A stretch of 16,153 nt of DNA from CAYWNK01 sp047639615 (lineage in GTDB: Bacteria > Planctomycetota > UBA1135 > GCA-002686595). Shown here piece by piece: positions 1 to 7,242 of the stretch. Within the stretch, counting starts at the first letter, position 1; each line of letters begins with the position of its first letter. The stretch covers positions 1-16,153 of the forward strand of contig JBLIOL010000095.1 of NCBI GenBank assembly GCA_047639615.1. Direction: 5' to 3'. The position numbers were made by a program, and so were the translations under genes. The notes below the pieces were generated by a model, which was not told the origin of the DNA, ran no database searches, and saw nothing but the letters and a program-made list of their open reading frames with translations.

Positions 1-387
1 CTCCTCATTGACCTTCTTCGCGTCGAAGCCCGCGAGCTCCACATACTCCAGCATCCACGTAACACTCGGGCCATCGCCCTTGCGTGCTTCGGCGGAAAAC
101 TTGCGCCAGTACTTGCGCGCAGGGTGTTTGGCTTCGAGCTTGGTTCGAACCTTGATCGAATCAGCCTTCTCGACCGCCTTGACATGCTTGGCCAAGGCCT
201 TGTCGAACTCGGCACGCACACGCGCGCCGTCCACGGCGAATAGCACTGTTGTGCTGACGGCCATGGCGGAAGAAAACTCCACGGGGACGGTGGTAGCGGG
301 GGGCGTGACGAGATGCGACGGTTGGGCCGGAAGTCCCATCGAAAGCGATAGGACTAGGGCACCTTGCAGGCAGGGGATTGAAAGCAT
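1..387 (-). CDS. Secreted protein of unknown function, 5' part only
   Basis: This reading frame runs off the left edge of the window, so only the first 129 residues are visible. The ATG at 387 is supported by AGGAG at 399-395, seven bases upstream. The first 20 or so residues (MLSIPCLQGALVLSLSMGLP) look like a signal peptide with cleavage near Ala-Gln at 21-22. The visible mature part has a Thr/Pro-rich start, then a hydrophobic stretch (residues about 35-52), then a charged, Lys/Ala-rich, probably helical region. I do not recognise the family. In Planctomycetota, N-terminal regions of this kind can precede thioredoxin-like domains, but nothing visible here proves that. It is divergent from the AMP-forming ligase gene, with 104 bases between the two starts. 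Confidence 0.7.
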   Translation of the reverse strand, partial: MLSIPCLQGALVLSLSMGLPAQPSHLVTPPATTVPVEFSSAMAVSTTVLFAVDGARVRAEFDKALAKHVKAVEKADSIKVRTKLEAKHPARKYWRKFSAEARKGDGPSVTWMLEYVELAGFDAKKVNEE

Positions 388-491
388 GAGGGTTCTCCTG
401 CACGCCAGAGTACCCGCACTTGGGCCCCTCGCTACGTTCACAGCTTGTCTAGACCCGCCAATGGAGTTCAAGACGGGTAAGCTAGCCCCCC
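388..491. promoter_or_regulatory. Divergent intergenic region between the secreted protein and the acyl-CoA ligase
   Basis: These 104 bases separate two divergent start codons and must hold the promoters for both directions unless transcription starts inside a gene. The only clear signal is the AGGAG ribosome site of the minus-strand gene at 395-399. I see no convincing -35/-10 pair on either strand and no good Shine-Dalgarno for the plus-strand gene. Confidence 0.4.
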
Positions 492-1955
492 ATGCAGCTT
501 TGGAATCTTCTGGAGCAGGCCCGTCGGGAGCATTCCGGGCGTCCTGCCATGCTCTGGAATGGCGCCCAGCTGTCTTGGAGTGAGGTCTTTGAGCGCTGCC
601 GCGCCTTGGCCACCGGCTTGGCAGCCAGGGATGTGAGCGATGGCGATCGAATACTGCTTCAGCGAACCAACGAGCCGCTATACCTAGAAATGACCTTCGC
701 CGCGGCCGCCTTGGGCGCCGTGCTGGTCCCCGCCAGCCCAAGGCTCGCTCGGGCGGAGCTCGCCGATCTGATCGCACGCTGCAGTCCGCGCCTGCACATC
801 ACCCCGGAATCCGACGCGGACAGCTGGCTCGACGACGCCCCGAATCCGCAATGGTCGCCCCTGCCCGCGGAGCCCGAGCGACTCGCGCAGCTCTACTTCA
901 CCAGCGGAACCACAGGCGAGCCCAAGGGGGTCATGCTCACCCACGGCAACCTCGTACAACATGCCCGGGCCGCCCAGTCCGAATTTGACCTGGCCCCCAC
1001 CGACGTCTGGGGTCACATCGCTCCGCTCTTTCATCTAGCCGATGCCTGGGCCGTGGGTGCGATCACCGCCGCCGGAGGTTGCCACTGCTACCTGCCGCAG
1101 TTCGAAGCCCAAGCCGCGGTCGAACTCCTACGCGCACAGCGCGTGACCCTGACCAACCTCGTGCCCACCCACCTGGGCCGCATGCTCGCGAGCCTGCCAG
1201 ACGACGCGACTCCCATGCCGCACCTGCGTCTACTACTCTCCGGTGGCGCCCCGGCTGCACCGAGTCTGGTGCGCGACGTACTCGCACGCCTGTGTCCCGA
1301 GTACGTGCAGACCTACGGCATGACCGAGACCAGCCCCTTCCTCACGCTCAGTCTGCTGGAGCCCCACCACCGCCAGCAGAATTCCGCCGCCCAGCTCGAC
1401 GTACGCTGCTCCACGGGCAGGCCCTACGCCGGCGTCGATCTGCAAGTGGTCGACGAGCACGGCGCCGAGGTCCCCCGGGACCGCAAGACCGTCGGCGAAA
1501 TCCGCGTACGCGGCGCGAGCATCAGCCCCGGCTACTGGAACAACCCCGCCGCCACCGAGTCCGCCTTCCGCCATGGCTGGTTGCACACCGGCGACCTGGC
1601 CACCCGCGACGCCGAAGGCTACGTGCGCATTGTCGACCGCCTCAAGGACATGGTGCTGACCGGCGGCGAGAACGTCTACACCATCGAAGTCGAGCGCGCC
1701 CTATACGAGCACCCCGCCGTGCTGGAAGCCGCCGCCTATGGCATCCCCAGCCGGGACTGGGGCGAGGAGCTACGCGCCGCTGTGGTGCTGCGGGAAGGCG
1801 CCAAGGCGAGCCCCGAAGACCTGCACCTCCACCTGCGCGAGTGGCTCAGCTCGCACAAGATCCCGAAGCAGATCGAGCTCACCGAAGAGCTACCCAAGAC
1901 CGCCTCCGGCAAGATTCGCAAAGCCGCCCTGCGCAACGCCGCCGAGCAGCACTAG
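492..1955 (+). CDS. AMP-forming acyl-CoA synthetase / ligase (class I adenylate-forming, FadD-like)
   Basis: Adenylates a carboxylic acid with ATP and, in the usual family reaction, transfers the acyl group to CoA. All core motifs of the ANL superfamily are present: the phosphate-binding loop TSGTTGEPKG (residues 137-146), QTYGMTETS (273-281), the GWLHTGDLA hinge-side motif (362-370), RLKDMVLTGGENVY (383-396), and the C-terminal KTASGKIRK with catalytic Lys474. At 487 residues it is slightly shorter than typical long-chain FadD (about 550); the N-terminal lobe starts directly at the substrate-side fold. The start at 492 has no clear Shine-Dalgarno, but the N-terminus (LLEQARREHSGRPAMLWNG) matches family starts. 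A 205-residue orphan gene follows after 3 bases, so the two are likely co-translated. The acid substrate (fatty, aryl or other) cannot be read from the sequence. Confidence 0.93.
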   Translation: MQLWNLLEQARREHSGRPAMLWNGAQLSWSEVFERCRALATGLAARDVSDGDRILLQRTNEPLYLEMTFAAAALGAVLVPASPRLARAELADLIARCSPRLHITPESDADSWLDDAPNPQWSPLPAEPERLAQLYFTSGTTGEPKGVMLTHGNLVQHARAAQSEFDLAPTDVWGHIAPLFHLADAWAVGAITAAGGCHCYLPQFEAQAAVELLRAQRVTLTNLVPTHLGRMLASLPDDATPMPHLRLLLSGGAPAAPSLVRDVLARLCPEYVQTYGMTETSPFLTLSLLEPHHRQQNSAAQLDVRCSTGRPYAGVDLQVVDEHGAEVPRDRKTVGEIRVRGASISPGYWNNPAATESAFRHGWLHTGDLATRDAEGYVRIVDRLKDMVLTGGENVYTIEVERALYEHPAVLEAAAYGIPSRDWGEELRAAVVLREGAKASPEDLHLHLREWLSSHKIPKQIELTEELPKTASGKIRKAALRNAAEQH

Positions 1956-1958
1956 CCC

Positions 1959-2576
1959 ATGCCCTTCGCCCGCACTATCTACAGCCTCGGTCGCTACACC
2001 GGCCTGCGCGCAGTCCTGAACAAGCAGCGCGCGAAGGACCTCGCGCTCCCTGACAACGCGCAGCCCTGGTGCGGCCGCACTCTCACGGTCCCTGGCTTCG
2101 CCCCCATGGGCATCGAGCTCCACCCGCGCCGTAGTCCACTCGGCCAGACATCCACGCGCCGATTCTTCATGCTCTCGGCCCGCATGACTCAGCCCAAGAT
2201 CGCGGCCTGGCGCTACGCGTACCTACTGCGCACGAGCCACTTCGGCTGCGGTCACATGGAGCTCGCCTGCTACGAGGAGCACGGCCTGTGGGCCGTGCAC
2301 GGTATCCGCAACATGGCCGCGGATACGGCCCAAGCACTGCGCTGGACGCGCACAGCCGAGGCCCTGCGCACGAACGCCGGCCCCACGGACGTCGCCTTCC
2401 TGCGTTGCCTGATCGAGGCCTTGCAAGCGACTGGGCTACCGGCACGCCTGCTGCCCGCACTGGAATGCGTCCAGCTCTCGGTGAACCCGGAGTTGCTGCC
2501 AGCGTCCCACAGGCCAAAACGTATGCAAGCCCTCGTACGTCGGTACGAGGGCTTGCATGAGGAGCTAGCTAACTAG
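1959..2576 (+). CDS. Conserved-looking orphan protein, 205 residues, coupled to the acyl-CoA ligase
   Basis: I do not recognise this protein. It starts 3 bases after the ligase stop codon, which implies translational coupling and a related role. Codon use (GC-rich third positions) matches the neighbours, which supports a real gene. The sequence is basic and lacks a signal peptide or membrane segment. Cys/His residues cluster at 94-115 (HFGCGH at 94-99, C104, H109, H114); no known motif is evident. The C-terminal 17 codons overlap a perfect 16-bp inverted repeat (2523-2558), so the last residues, from Met189, are partly dictated by a nucleic-acid structure. It converges on the glycyl-tRNA synthetase gene with 21 bases between stops. 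It might be an accessory factor for the ligase product, but that is only context. Confidence 0.72.
   Translation: MPFARTIYSLGRYTGLRAVLNKQRAKDLALPDNAQPWCGRTLTVPGFAPMGIELHPRRSPLGQTSTRRFFMLSARMTQPKIAAWRYAYLLRTSHFGCGHMELACYEEHGLWAVHGIRNMAADTAQALRWTRTAEALRTNAGPTDVAFLRCLIEALQATGLPARLLPALECVQLSVNPELLPASHRPKRMQALVRRYEGLHEELAN
2523..2558 (-). terminator. Perfect 16-bp hairpin, probable terminator of the glycyl-tRNA synthetase gene
   Basis: Left arm 2523-2538 (ATGCAAGCCCTCGTAC) is an exact reverse complement of right arm 2543-2558, with a 4-base loop GTCG. Read on the minus strand, the hairpin begins 39 bases beyond the synthetase stop codon and is followed, after three bases, by TTTT (2519-2516), which fits a short-U-tract intrinsic terminator. 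On the plus strand no U-tract follows, so it is less likely to be an intrinsic terminator in that direction. It lies inside the coding 3' end of the 205-residue orphan gene (codons 189-200). Confidence 0.65.
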
Positions 2577-2597
2577 CCCAGTTGGAAGCGGGGCAGC

Positions 2598-3944
2598 CTA
2601 GCGCTTCCAGTTCTGGATGGACTCTTCGAGGAAGGTGCGCAATTCGCTGACCTTGACCTTCTCCTGCTCCATGGAATCACGGTGGCGCACGGTTACCACG
2701 TCATCGCTGAGGGTGTCCCCATCGACGGTGATGCAGAAGGGCGTGCCTATCTCGTCCTGACGGCGGTAGCGGCGGCCGATAGCGCCCTTCTGGTCGTAGA
2801 AGGTGCTGAAGTGCGCGCGGCGCAGGGTCTTAGCGATCTCCTGTGCCTTCTCGGGCATGCCCTCCTTCTTGACCAGCGGAAAGACCGCCACCGTGACCGG
2901 AGCGATCTCCGGGTGGAAGTGCAACACCGTGCGCTCGTCCTTCTCCAACTGCTCGACCTCGAAGGCGTCGATCAGGAAGGTCAGCGCCATGCGGTTGATG
3001 CCGCCGGCGGGCTCGATCACGAAGGGCGTGTACTTCTCCTTGGTCTGCGGATCGAAGTACAAGAGGTCCGTGCCCGATGCCTCGGAGTGACGCTTGAGGT
3101 CAAAGTCCGTGCGGTTCGCGACGCCCTCGAGCTCGCCCCAACCGAAGGGGTACTCATACTCGATGTCCGTGGTGGCCGCGGCGTAGTGCGCCAGCTCCTT
3201 GGGATCGTGCACGCGCAGGCGCAGCTTGTCGGGATTGACACCCAACTCCTTGTACCAGTTGAAGCGCGTCTCAACCCAGTGATCAAACCACTGGGGAGCC
3301 TCATCCGGCGGGCAGAAGAACTCCATCTCCGCCTGCTCGAACTCGCGCGTACGGAACACGAAGTTGCCGGGCGTGATCTCGTTACGGAAGGACTTGCCGA
3401 TCTGCGCCACACCGAAGGGCGGCTTGGTGCGCGCGGAGTCGAGCACGTTCTTGAAGTTCAGGAAGATGCCCTGGGCCGTCTCGGGCCGCAGGTAGGCCAC
3501 CGATGCGGAACCCTCGAGCGGGCCAACATGGGTCTTGAACATCATGTTGAATTCGCGCGGCTCGGTGAGCTCACCGTCGCACTCGCCAGGCTTCTTGCTG
3601 GGCTTGTTGGGACAACTTGCGTCCTCCAGCTTGTCCGCGCGGAAGCGGCCCTTGCACAGCTTGCAATCCACCATCGGATCGGAAAAGCCGCCCACGTGCC
3701 CCGAGGTCTCCCAGACCTTGGGGTTCTGAATAATGGCGCTATCCAGCCCGACCACATCCTCGCGCTCGGTGACCATGCGGTCCCACCAGGCGTTCTTGAC
3801 CCGGCGCAGGAGCTCAACCCCCAGGGGCCCATAGTCGTAGGTATTGCCGATCCCCCCGTAAATTTCGGAGGCCTGGAACACGAACCCCCTGCGTTTGCAC
3901 AGGGAGACGATGGTGTCCATCAGGCTGGGAGCTTGCTTGGCCAT
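2598..3944 (-). CDS. glyS: Glycine--tRNA ligase, single-chain (alpha2 dimer) type
   Basis: Charges tRNA-Gly with glycine in the cytoplasm. The 448 residues match the homodimeric class II type found in many bacteria, archaea and eukaryotes rather than the alpha2beta2 GlyQ/GlyS type. Landmarks: N-terminal LCKRRGFVFQASEIYGG (residues 15-31) and NTYDYGPLGVELLRRVK (34-50); four cysteines at 94, 97, 111 and 122 in a zinc-site-like insertion; LRPETAQGIFLNFKN (152-166); motif 2, FRNEITPGNFVFRTREFEQ (186-204); motif 3, EPAGGINRMALTFLIDAF (311-328); and an anticodon-binding domain from about 348 to the end. The start at 3944 has no obvious Shine-Dalgarno. It stands alone, converging on the orphan gene and divergent from mqnC. 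A second, smaller hairpin (2583-2590 with 2602-2609) straddles its stop codon. Confidence 0.97.
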   Translation of the reverse strand: MAKQAPSLMDTIVSLCKRRGFVFQASEIYGGIGNTYDYGPLGVELLRRVKNAWWDRMVTEREDVVGLDSAIIQNPKVWETSGHVGGFSDPMVDCKLCKGRFRADKLEDASCPNKPSKKPGECDGELTEPREFNMMFKTHVGPLEGSASVAYLRPETAQGIFLNFKNVLDSARTKPPFGVAQIGKSFRNEITPGNFVFRTREFEQAEMEFFCPPDEAPQWFDHWVETRFNWYKELGVNPDKLRLRVHDPKELAHYAAATTDIEYEYPFGWGELEGVANRTDFDLKRHSEASGTDLLYFDPQTKEKYTPFVIEPAGGINRMALTFLIDAFEVEQLEKDERTVLHFHPEIAPVTVAVFPLVKKEGMPEKAQEIAKTLRRAHFSTFYDQKGAIGRRYRRQDEIGTPFCITVDGDTLSDDVVTVRHRDSMEQEKVKVSELRTFLEESIQNWKR

Positions 3945-4113
3945 GGCTGGTGATCAGGTTCTAGGTGGGTTTAACGCCGAATGCGGGCGGAGAGTGTAGC
4001 GGCCTGTGACACCCCCGACGAGGCCTGACCCGCGGAGCCGCAAGCATGTAGCTGGCAGAGACTGGGCTTCCAGGTCTCGAAGCCGGCCCCAAGGTGACTA
4101 GAATACAAGCGTC
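3945..4113. promoter_or_regulatory. Divergent promoter region between glyS and mqnC
   Basis: These 169 bases separate two divergent genes. TAGAAT at 4099-4104 is a good -10-like hexamer on the plus strand, only 9 bases before the mqnC ATG at 4114; no good -35 lies at the right distance (CTCGAA at 4076-4081 is the nearest fit). If used, transcription would begin almost at the start codon, giving a leaderless mqnC message. On the minus strand I found only weak matches. No riboswitch or T-box-like structure was recognised upstream of glyS. Confidence 0.35.
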
Positions 4114-5310
4114 ATGGCCCCCACCACAGCCCGCCCGCTGCGAGACTGGACCGCTCCCTTGGCCTCCCAGGCCCGACAGGGAGAGATCCACGCCCGCCTC
4201 GCCGATCTCGAGATCCAAGTTCTGGAGGGCGGACGCGTATCCGCCGAGGACGCCACCTTCCTCCACGAGGAAGCCGATCTAGGCACCCTCGGCCGCATGG
4301 CCGACAGCGTCCGGGCTGCCAAGCACCCCGAACCGATCGTCACCTACATCGTCGATCGCAACCTGAACCCCACCAACGTCTGCATCACGGACTGCGGTTT
4401 CTGCGCGTTCTATCGCTCGCCTGGAGACGTGGAAGCCTACGTGCTCTCGCGCGAGGAGATCTACGCCAAGGTCGATGCCACCGTGAAGCTCGGCGGGCAA
4501 CAACTATTGATGCAGGGCGGCCACCACCCGCAGTTGCTCTCCGCCTGGTGGGGCGAGCTGATCAGCGACATCACCAGCCGCTTCGACATCAACTGCCACG
4601 CGCTCTCCGCCCCCGAGCTGGACCACTTCAGCATGATGGAGAAGCGTCCGGTGGAAGAGGTCATTCGCGACCTGAAGGACAGCGGCCTAGGCAGCGTCCC
4701 CGGCGCCGGCGCCGAGATCCTGACCGAGCGCGTGCGCAAGATCATCGCACCCAAGAAGACCACCACCGAGCGCTGGCTCGACGTGCACCGGAAGGTTCAC
4801 GAAGCCGGCCTGCGCAGCTCCGCCACCATGATGTTTGGCAACGTGGAGAACACCGCCGATCGCATCGAACACCTGATGCGCCTGCGCGATCTGCAAGACG
4901 AGACCGGCGGCTTCACCGCTTTCGCCTGCTGGAATACGCAACCGGACGGCGTACCCGAGGAGCACCTCTACCCCGAGCGCACCACCCCCGCCGAGTACGT
5001 GCGGGTGCTGGCCCTCTCGCGCGTGGTGCTCGACAACTTCGAGAACATCCAGACCAGCTACGTGACCCAGGGCATGAAGATGGGCCAGATCAGTCTGCGC
5101 TACGGAGCCAACGACTTCGGCGGAACCATGCTGGAAGAGAACGTGGTCAGCGCCGCCGGATGCTTCAACCTGTCTTCGATCCAGACCATCGAGCACCTGA
5201 TCAGCGTGGCCGGTTTCGTGCCCCGCCAACGCAACTCCTGGTACGGCATCGTCGACGAACGCCACGACGGCCCGGTCTCCCCCGCCAATCGCGAGGAGGC
5301 AGCCGTATGA
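4114..5310 (+). CDS. mqnC: Cyclic dehypoxanthinyl futalosine synthase (radical SAM), menaquinone biosynthesis
   Basis: Radical SAM enzyme that cyclises dehypoxanthinyl futalosine to its spiro product, the step after MqnD's precursor stage in the futalosine route to menaquinone. The 398-residue protein has the CX3CX2C cluster motif at Cys90, Cys94 and Cys97 within NVCITDCGFCAFYR, preceded by YIVDRNLNPTN, a signature of this subfamily. LGGQQLLMQGGHHPQ (126-140), LKDSGLGSVPGAGAEI and GTMLEENVVSAAG near the C-terminus also match MqnC rather than MqnE. The start at 4114 gives an N-terminal extension of about 35 residues before the conserved core; no Shine-Dalgarno sits at a normal distance. Its stop overlaps the mqnE start (ATGA at 5307-5310). 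Confidence 0.93.
   Translation: MAPTTARPLRDWTAPLASQARQGEIHARLADLEIQVLEGGRVSAEDATFLHEEADLGTLGRMADSVRAAKHPEPIVTYIVDRNLNPTNVCITDCGFCAFYRSPGDVEAYVLSREEIYAKVDATVKLGGQQLLMQGGHHPQLLSAWWGELISDITSRFDINCHALSAPELDHFSMMEKRPVEEVIRDLKDSGLGSVPGAGAEILTERVRKIIAPKKTTTERWLDVHRKVHEAGLRSSATMMFGNVENTADRIEHLMRLRDLQDETGGFTAFACWNTQPDGVPEEHLYPERTTPAEYVRVLALSRVVLDNFENIQTSYVTQGMKMGQISLRYGANDFGGTMLEENVVSAAGCFNLSSIQTIEHLISVAGFVPRQRNSWYGIVDERHDGPVSPANREEAAV
5293..5299 (+). promoter_or_regulatory. Ribosome binding site that fixes the mqnE start
   Basis: GAGGAGG ends 7 bases before the ATG at 5307. This strong site inside the mqnC 3' end identifies 5307 as the mqnE start even though the frame stays open far upstream. Confidence 0.8.
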
Positions 5311-6473
5311 GCTCCCCCGCCGATCTGAAGCTGATTCGCGCCCGAGCCAAGGCCGCAGGCCTGGCCGATGTGGCCGAAAAGGTCCTGGCCGCCGAGCGCT
5401 TGGACTTTGGCGACGCCCAGGCCCTCTACGCCACCCCGGACCTGCACACGGTAGGCATGCTGGCCAACCACTCGCGTGAACGCCGTCATGGCGACCTGGC
5501 GTACTTCAACGTCAACCAGCACATCAACTACACCAACGTCTGCAACAAGCTCTGCCGCTTCTGCGCCTTCCAGCGCTTGCCCGGCCAAGAGGGTGCCTAC
5601 GTCATGACGCCCGAGCAGGTGGTGCAGAAGATCGAGGCCTGCCTTGACCAGCCCGTGACCGAGGTGCACATGGTCGGCGGCGTCTACCCGCGCCTACCCT
5701 ACGAGTACTACCTCGACATGCTGCGGGCCGTGAAGCAAGCCCGCCCCTCGATCCACATCAAGGGCTTCACCATGATCGAGCTGATGCAGATCGCGCGCCG
5801 CGCGAAGAAGCCGCTCGAGGAAGTCTTGCCGGAGTTGATCGAAGCCGGCCTGGGCTCCTGCCCCGGCGGCGGCGCCGAGATCTTCGCCGACCGCGTGCAC
5901 AAGCTCGGCTACGACCAAAAGAACACCGGCCCCCAGTGGGTCGAGACCGCCAAGCTCGTGCACAAGGCCGGCCTGCGCAGCAACTGCACCATGCTGCACC
6001 ATCACATCGAAACGGTGGACGAGCGCATCGACCACCTGATCAAGCTACGCGAACTGCAGGACGAGACCGGCGGACTGCAATGCTACATCCCGCTCTCCTT
6101 CCACCCGGAGAACACCGAGTGGGCACACCTCCCCGGACCGAGCGGACTGGAAGAGCTGCGCGAGATCGCCATGGGCCGCCTGCTGCTCGACAACGTCGAT
6201 CACATCAAGGCCTACTGGATCATGCTCACCATCCCCGTCGCTCAACTGGCCCTCTCCTGGGGCGCGGACGATGTGGACGGCACGGTGGTCGAGGAAAAGA
6301 TCTACCACGAGGCCGGCGCCACCACCCCGCAAGAGGTGCAGCGCACCGAGCTCGTGCAGTGGATCAGGGACGCCGGCCGCATCCCCGTGGAACGCGACAC
6401 GCTCTACCAGGTGCTCTGGTCCGGCAACGAAGAGCTAGCCCCGGTCGGTGCCGCCGCACCGGTTTTGGCCTAA
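5307..6473 (+). CDS. mqnE: Aminodeoxyfutalosine synthase (radical SAM), menaquinone biosynthesis
   Basis: Radical SAM enzyme that joins SAM's adenosyl moiety to the chorismate-derived 3-[(1-carboxyvinyl)oxy]benzoate, giving aminodeoxyfutalosine, an early step of the futalosine menaquinone pathway. The protein has 388 residues. The CX3CX2C motif is Cys79, Cys83, Cys86 in NVCNKLCRFCAFQR, preceded by FNVNQHINYTN, which is typical for MqnE. Other matches are EVHMVGGVYPRLPYEYYLD, LGSCPGGGAEIF, LRSNCTMLHHHIE and the C-terminal DGTVVEEKIYHEAGA. The frame is open upstream for another 253 codons, but that part is a shadow of mqnC: homology begins at the ATG at 5307, which has GAGGAGG 7 bases upstream and overlaps the mqnC stop as ATGA. 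The other pathway genes (mqnA, mqnB, mqnD) are not in the window. Confidence 0.95.
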   Translation: MSSPADLKLIRARAKAAGLADVAEKVLAAERLDFGDAQALYATPDLHTVGMLANHSRERRHGDLAYFNVNQHINYTNVCNKLCRFCAFQRLPGQEGAYVMTPEQVVQKIEACLDQPVTEVHMVGGVYPRLPYEYYLDMLRAVKQARPSIHIKGFTMIELMQIARRAKKPLEEVLPELIEAGLGSCPGGGAEIFADRVHKLGYDQKNTGPQWVETAKLVHKAGLRSNCTMLHHHIETVDERIDHLIKLRELQDETGGLQCYIPLSFHPENTEWAHLPGPSGLEELREIAMGRLLLDNVDHIKAYWIMLTIPVAQLALSWGADDVDGTVVEEKIYHEAGATTPQEVQRTELVQWIRDAGRIPVERDTLYQVLWSGNEELAPVGAAAPVLA

Positions 6474-6491
6474 GAGCTCCCGCCCTAGGCC
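6467..6491. other. Weak inverted repeat between convergent stops of mqnE and the redox block
   Basis: GGCCTA (6467-6472) pairs with TAGGCC (6486-6491) around a 13-base loop that includes the end of the mqnE stop. It could serve as a weak bidirectional terminator in the 19-base gap, but there is no U-tract on the downstream side in the plus direction and the minus direction reads only four A's beyond it. Confidence 0.25.
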
Positions 6492-6492
6492 G

Positions 6493-7242
6493 CTACTCCA
6501 GGGTCTCGTAGGTCGAGGGATCCGCGTAGAGGAAGGCCAGACCTGCCCTGCGTACCACGCGCCCTTCGACGCGAATGGGCTCGGCCACCACGTCCAAGAT
6601 CTGCTGCCCCACGGCGCTGCCATCGGCGCCCACGAGCAGGTAGTAGCTGGCCGTGCCCTCAGCATCGCGCACCAGCAGCACCGGCGGAACACCGCCACTG
6701 ATGCAGCGCACGGCGCAGGCCCGGTGGGGCTTCAAGTTGCCCGGCTTCATGACGCCAAGGAAACACTTGCTGTCCACGATCTCGCCCGTGAGCACCCGCA
6801 TGCCAAGCTCTTGCTCCAAGGCCGGCTCGGCCTCGGCCAACCCAAGGTCCTCAAGGCTGCCATCCGCTACCTCGATCATGGTCTGGTCATCCCGGTAGAT
6901 CAGGGAGCCGGAAAGGCGCACCCGATGACCGCCGAGCTCAAGCACCTCTTGAGACGCGCCATGCTTGCCAAAGGCCACCAGCAAGTAGCTCGAGGCGCCA
7001 GCAGAGGATTCACCCGGCCGCGCCACGCGCAGCACGGGAACCGCACCTTCAGCGAGCACACCTTCGAAGCTGCGCTCCACGCCAAACTCGAAGACAGCGC
7101 TGGAGAACTCCCCCATGCTGCGCACGAGGAGCGCGCCCAAACCCAAGCCGCACAGCAGCAGGACGAGTACCACCCGGCGCGTAAAGCGCGCGAGCTTGGG
7201 CCCCTGCTCTGGCATGTAGCCCACGTAGAACTCAGAGCTCAT
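6493..7242 (-). CDS. Membrane-anchored protein with duplicated domain and Cys/His motif, last gene of redox cluster
   Basis: 249 residues, function unknown. A short N-terminal segment is followed by one membrane helix (about 23-41) and a long domain, probably outside the membrane. That domain appears duplicated: residues about 59-134 (FEGVL, SYLLVAFGKHGASQEVL, RVRLSGSLI) and about 152-249 (LTGEI, SYYLLVGADGSAVGQQIL, IRVEGRVV) align in order. Only the second copy holds an inserted Cys/His segment, DSKCFLGVMKPG followed by HRACAVRC, with Cys160, His173, Cys176 and Cys180; these could bind a metal or cofactor or form disulfides. The ATG at 7242 is chosen because GAGGAGG (7256-7250) lies 7 bases upstream and because it overlaps the stop of the Rieske membrane gene as ATGA; a frame extension by 9 codons upstream is less likely. 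Its place at the end of the cluster suggests a subunit or maturation role. Confidence 0.85.
   Translation of the reverse strand: MSSEFYVGYMPEQGPKLARFTRRVVLVLLLCGLGLGALLVRSMGEFSSAVFEFGVERSFEGVLAEGAVPVLRVARPGESSAGASSYLLVAFGKHGASQEVLELGGHRVRLSGSLIYRDDQTMIEVADGSLEDLGLAEAEPALEQELGMRVLTGEIVDSKCFLGVMKPGNLKPHRACAVRCISGGVPPVLLVRDAEGTASYYLLVGADGSAVGQQILDVVAEPIRVEGRVVRRAGLAFLYADPSTYETLE

Noticed and set aside
1079..2053. A 324-codon plus-strand frame inside the acyl-CoA ligase
   Set aside because: Its translation is Arg/Pro-rich in another frame of the ligase gene, which has every family motif.
2583..2609. 8-bp inverted repeat around the glyS stop as a terminator
   Set aside because: The stem is short, the loop is 11 bases and no U-tract follows; the stronger hairpin at 2523-2558 explains termination better.
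2682..3953. A 423-codon open frame on the plus strand opposite glyS
   Set aside because: It is an antisense shadow of a well-supported glycyl-tRNA synthetase; its translation is low-complexity Leu/Val/Arg/Gly-rich with no recognisable domain, as expected for the opposite strand of a GC-rich gene.
4548..5306. Open frame continuing upstream of mqnE through the middle of mqnC
   Set aside because: The upstream translation is Arg/Pro-rich shadow sequence. Homology, the GAGGAGG site and the ATGA overlap all put the mqnE start at 5307.
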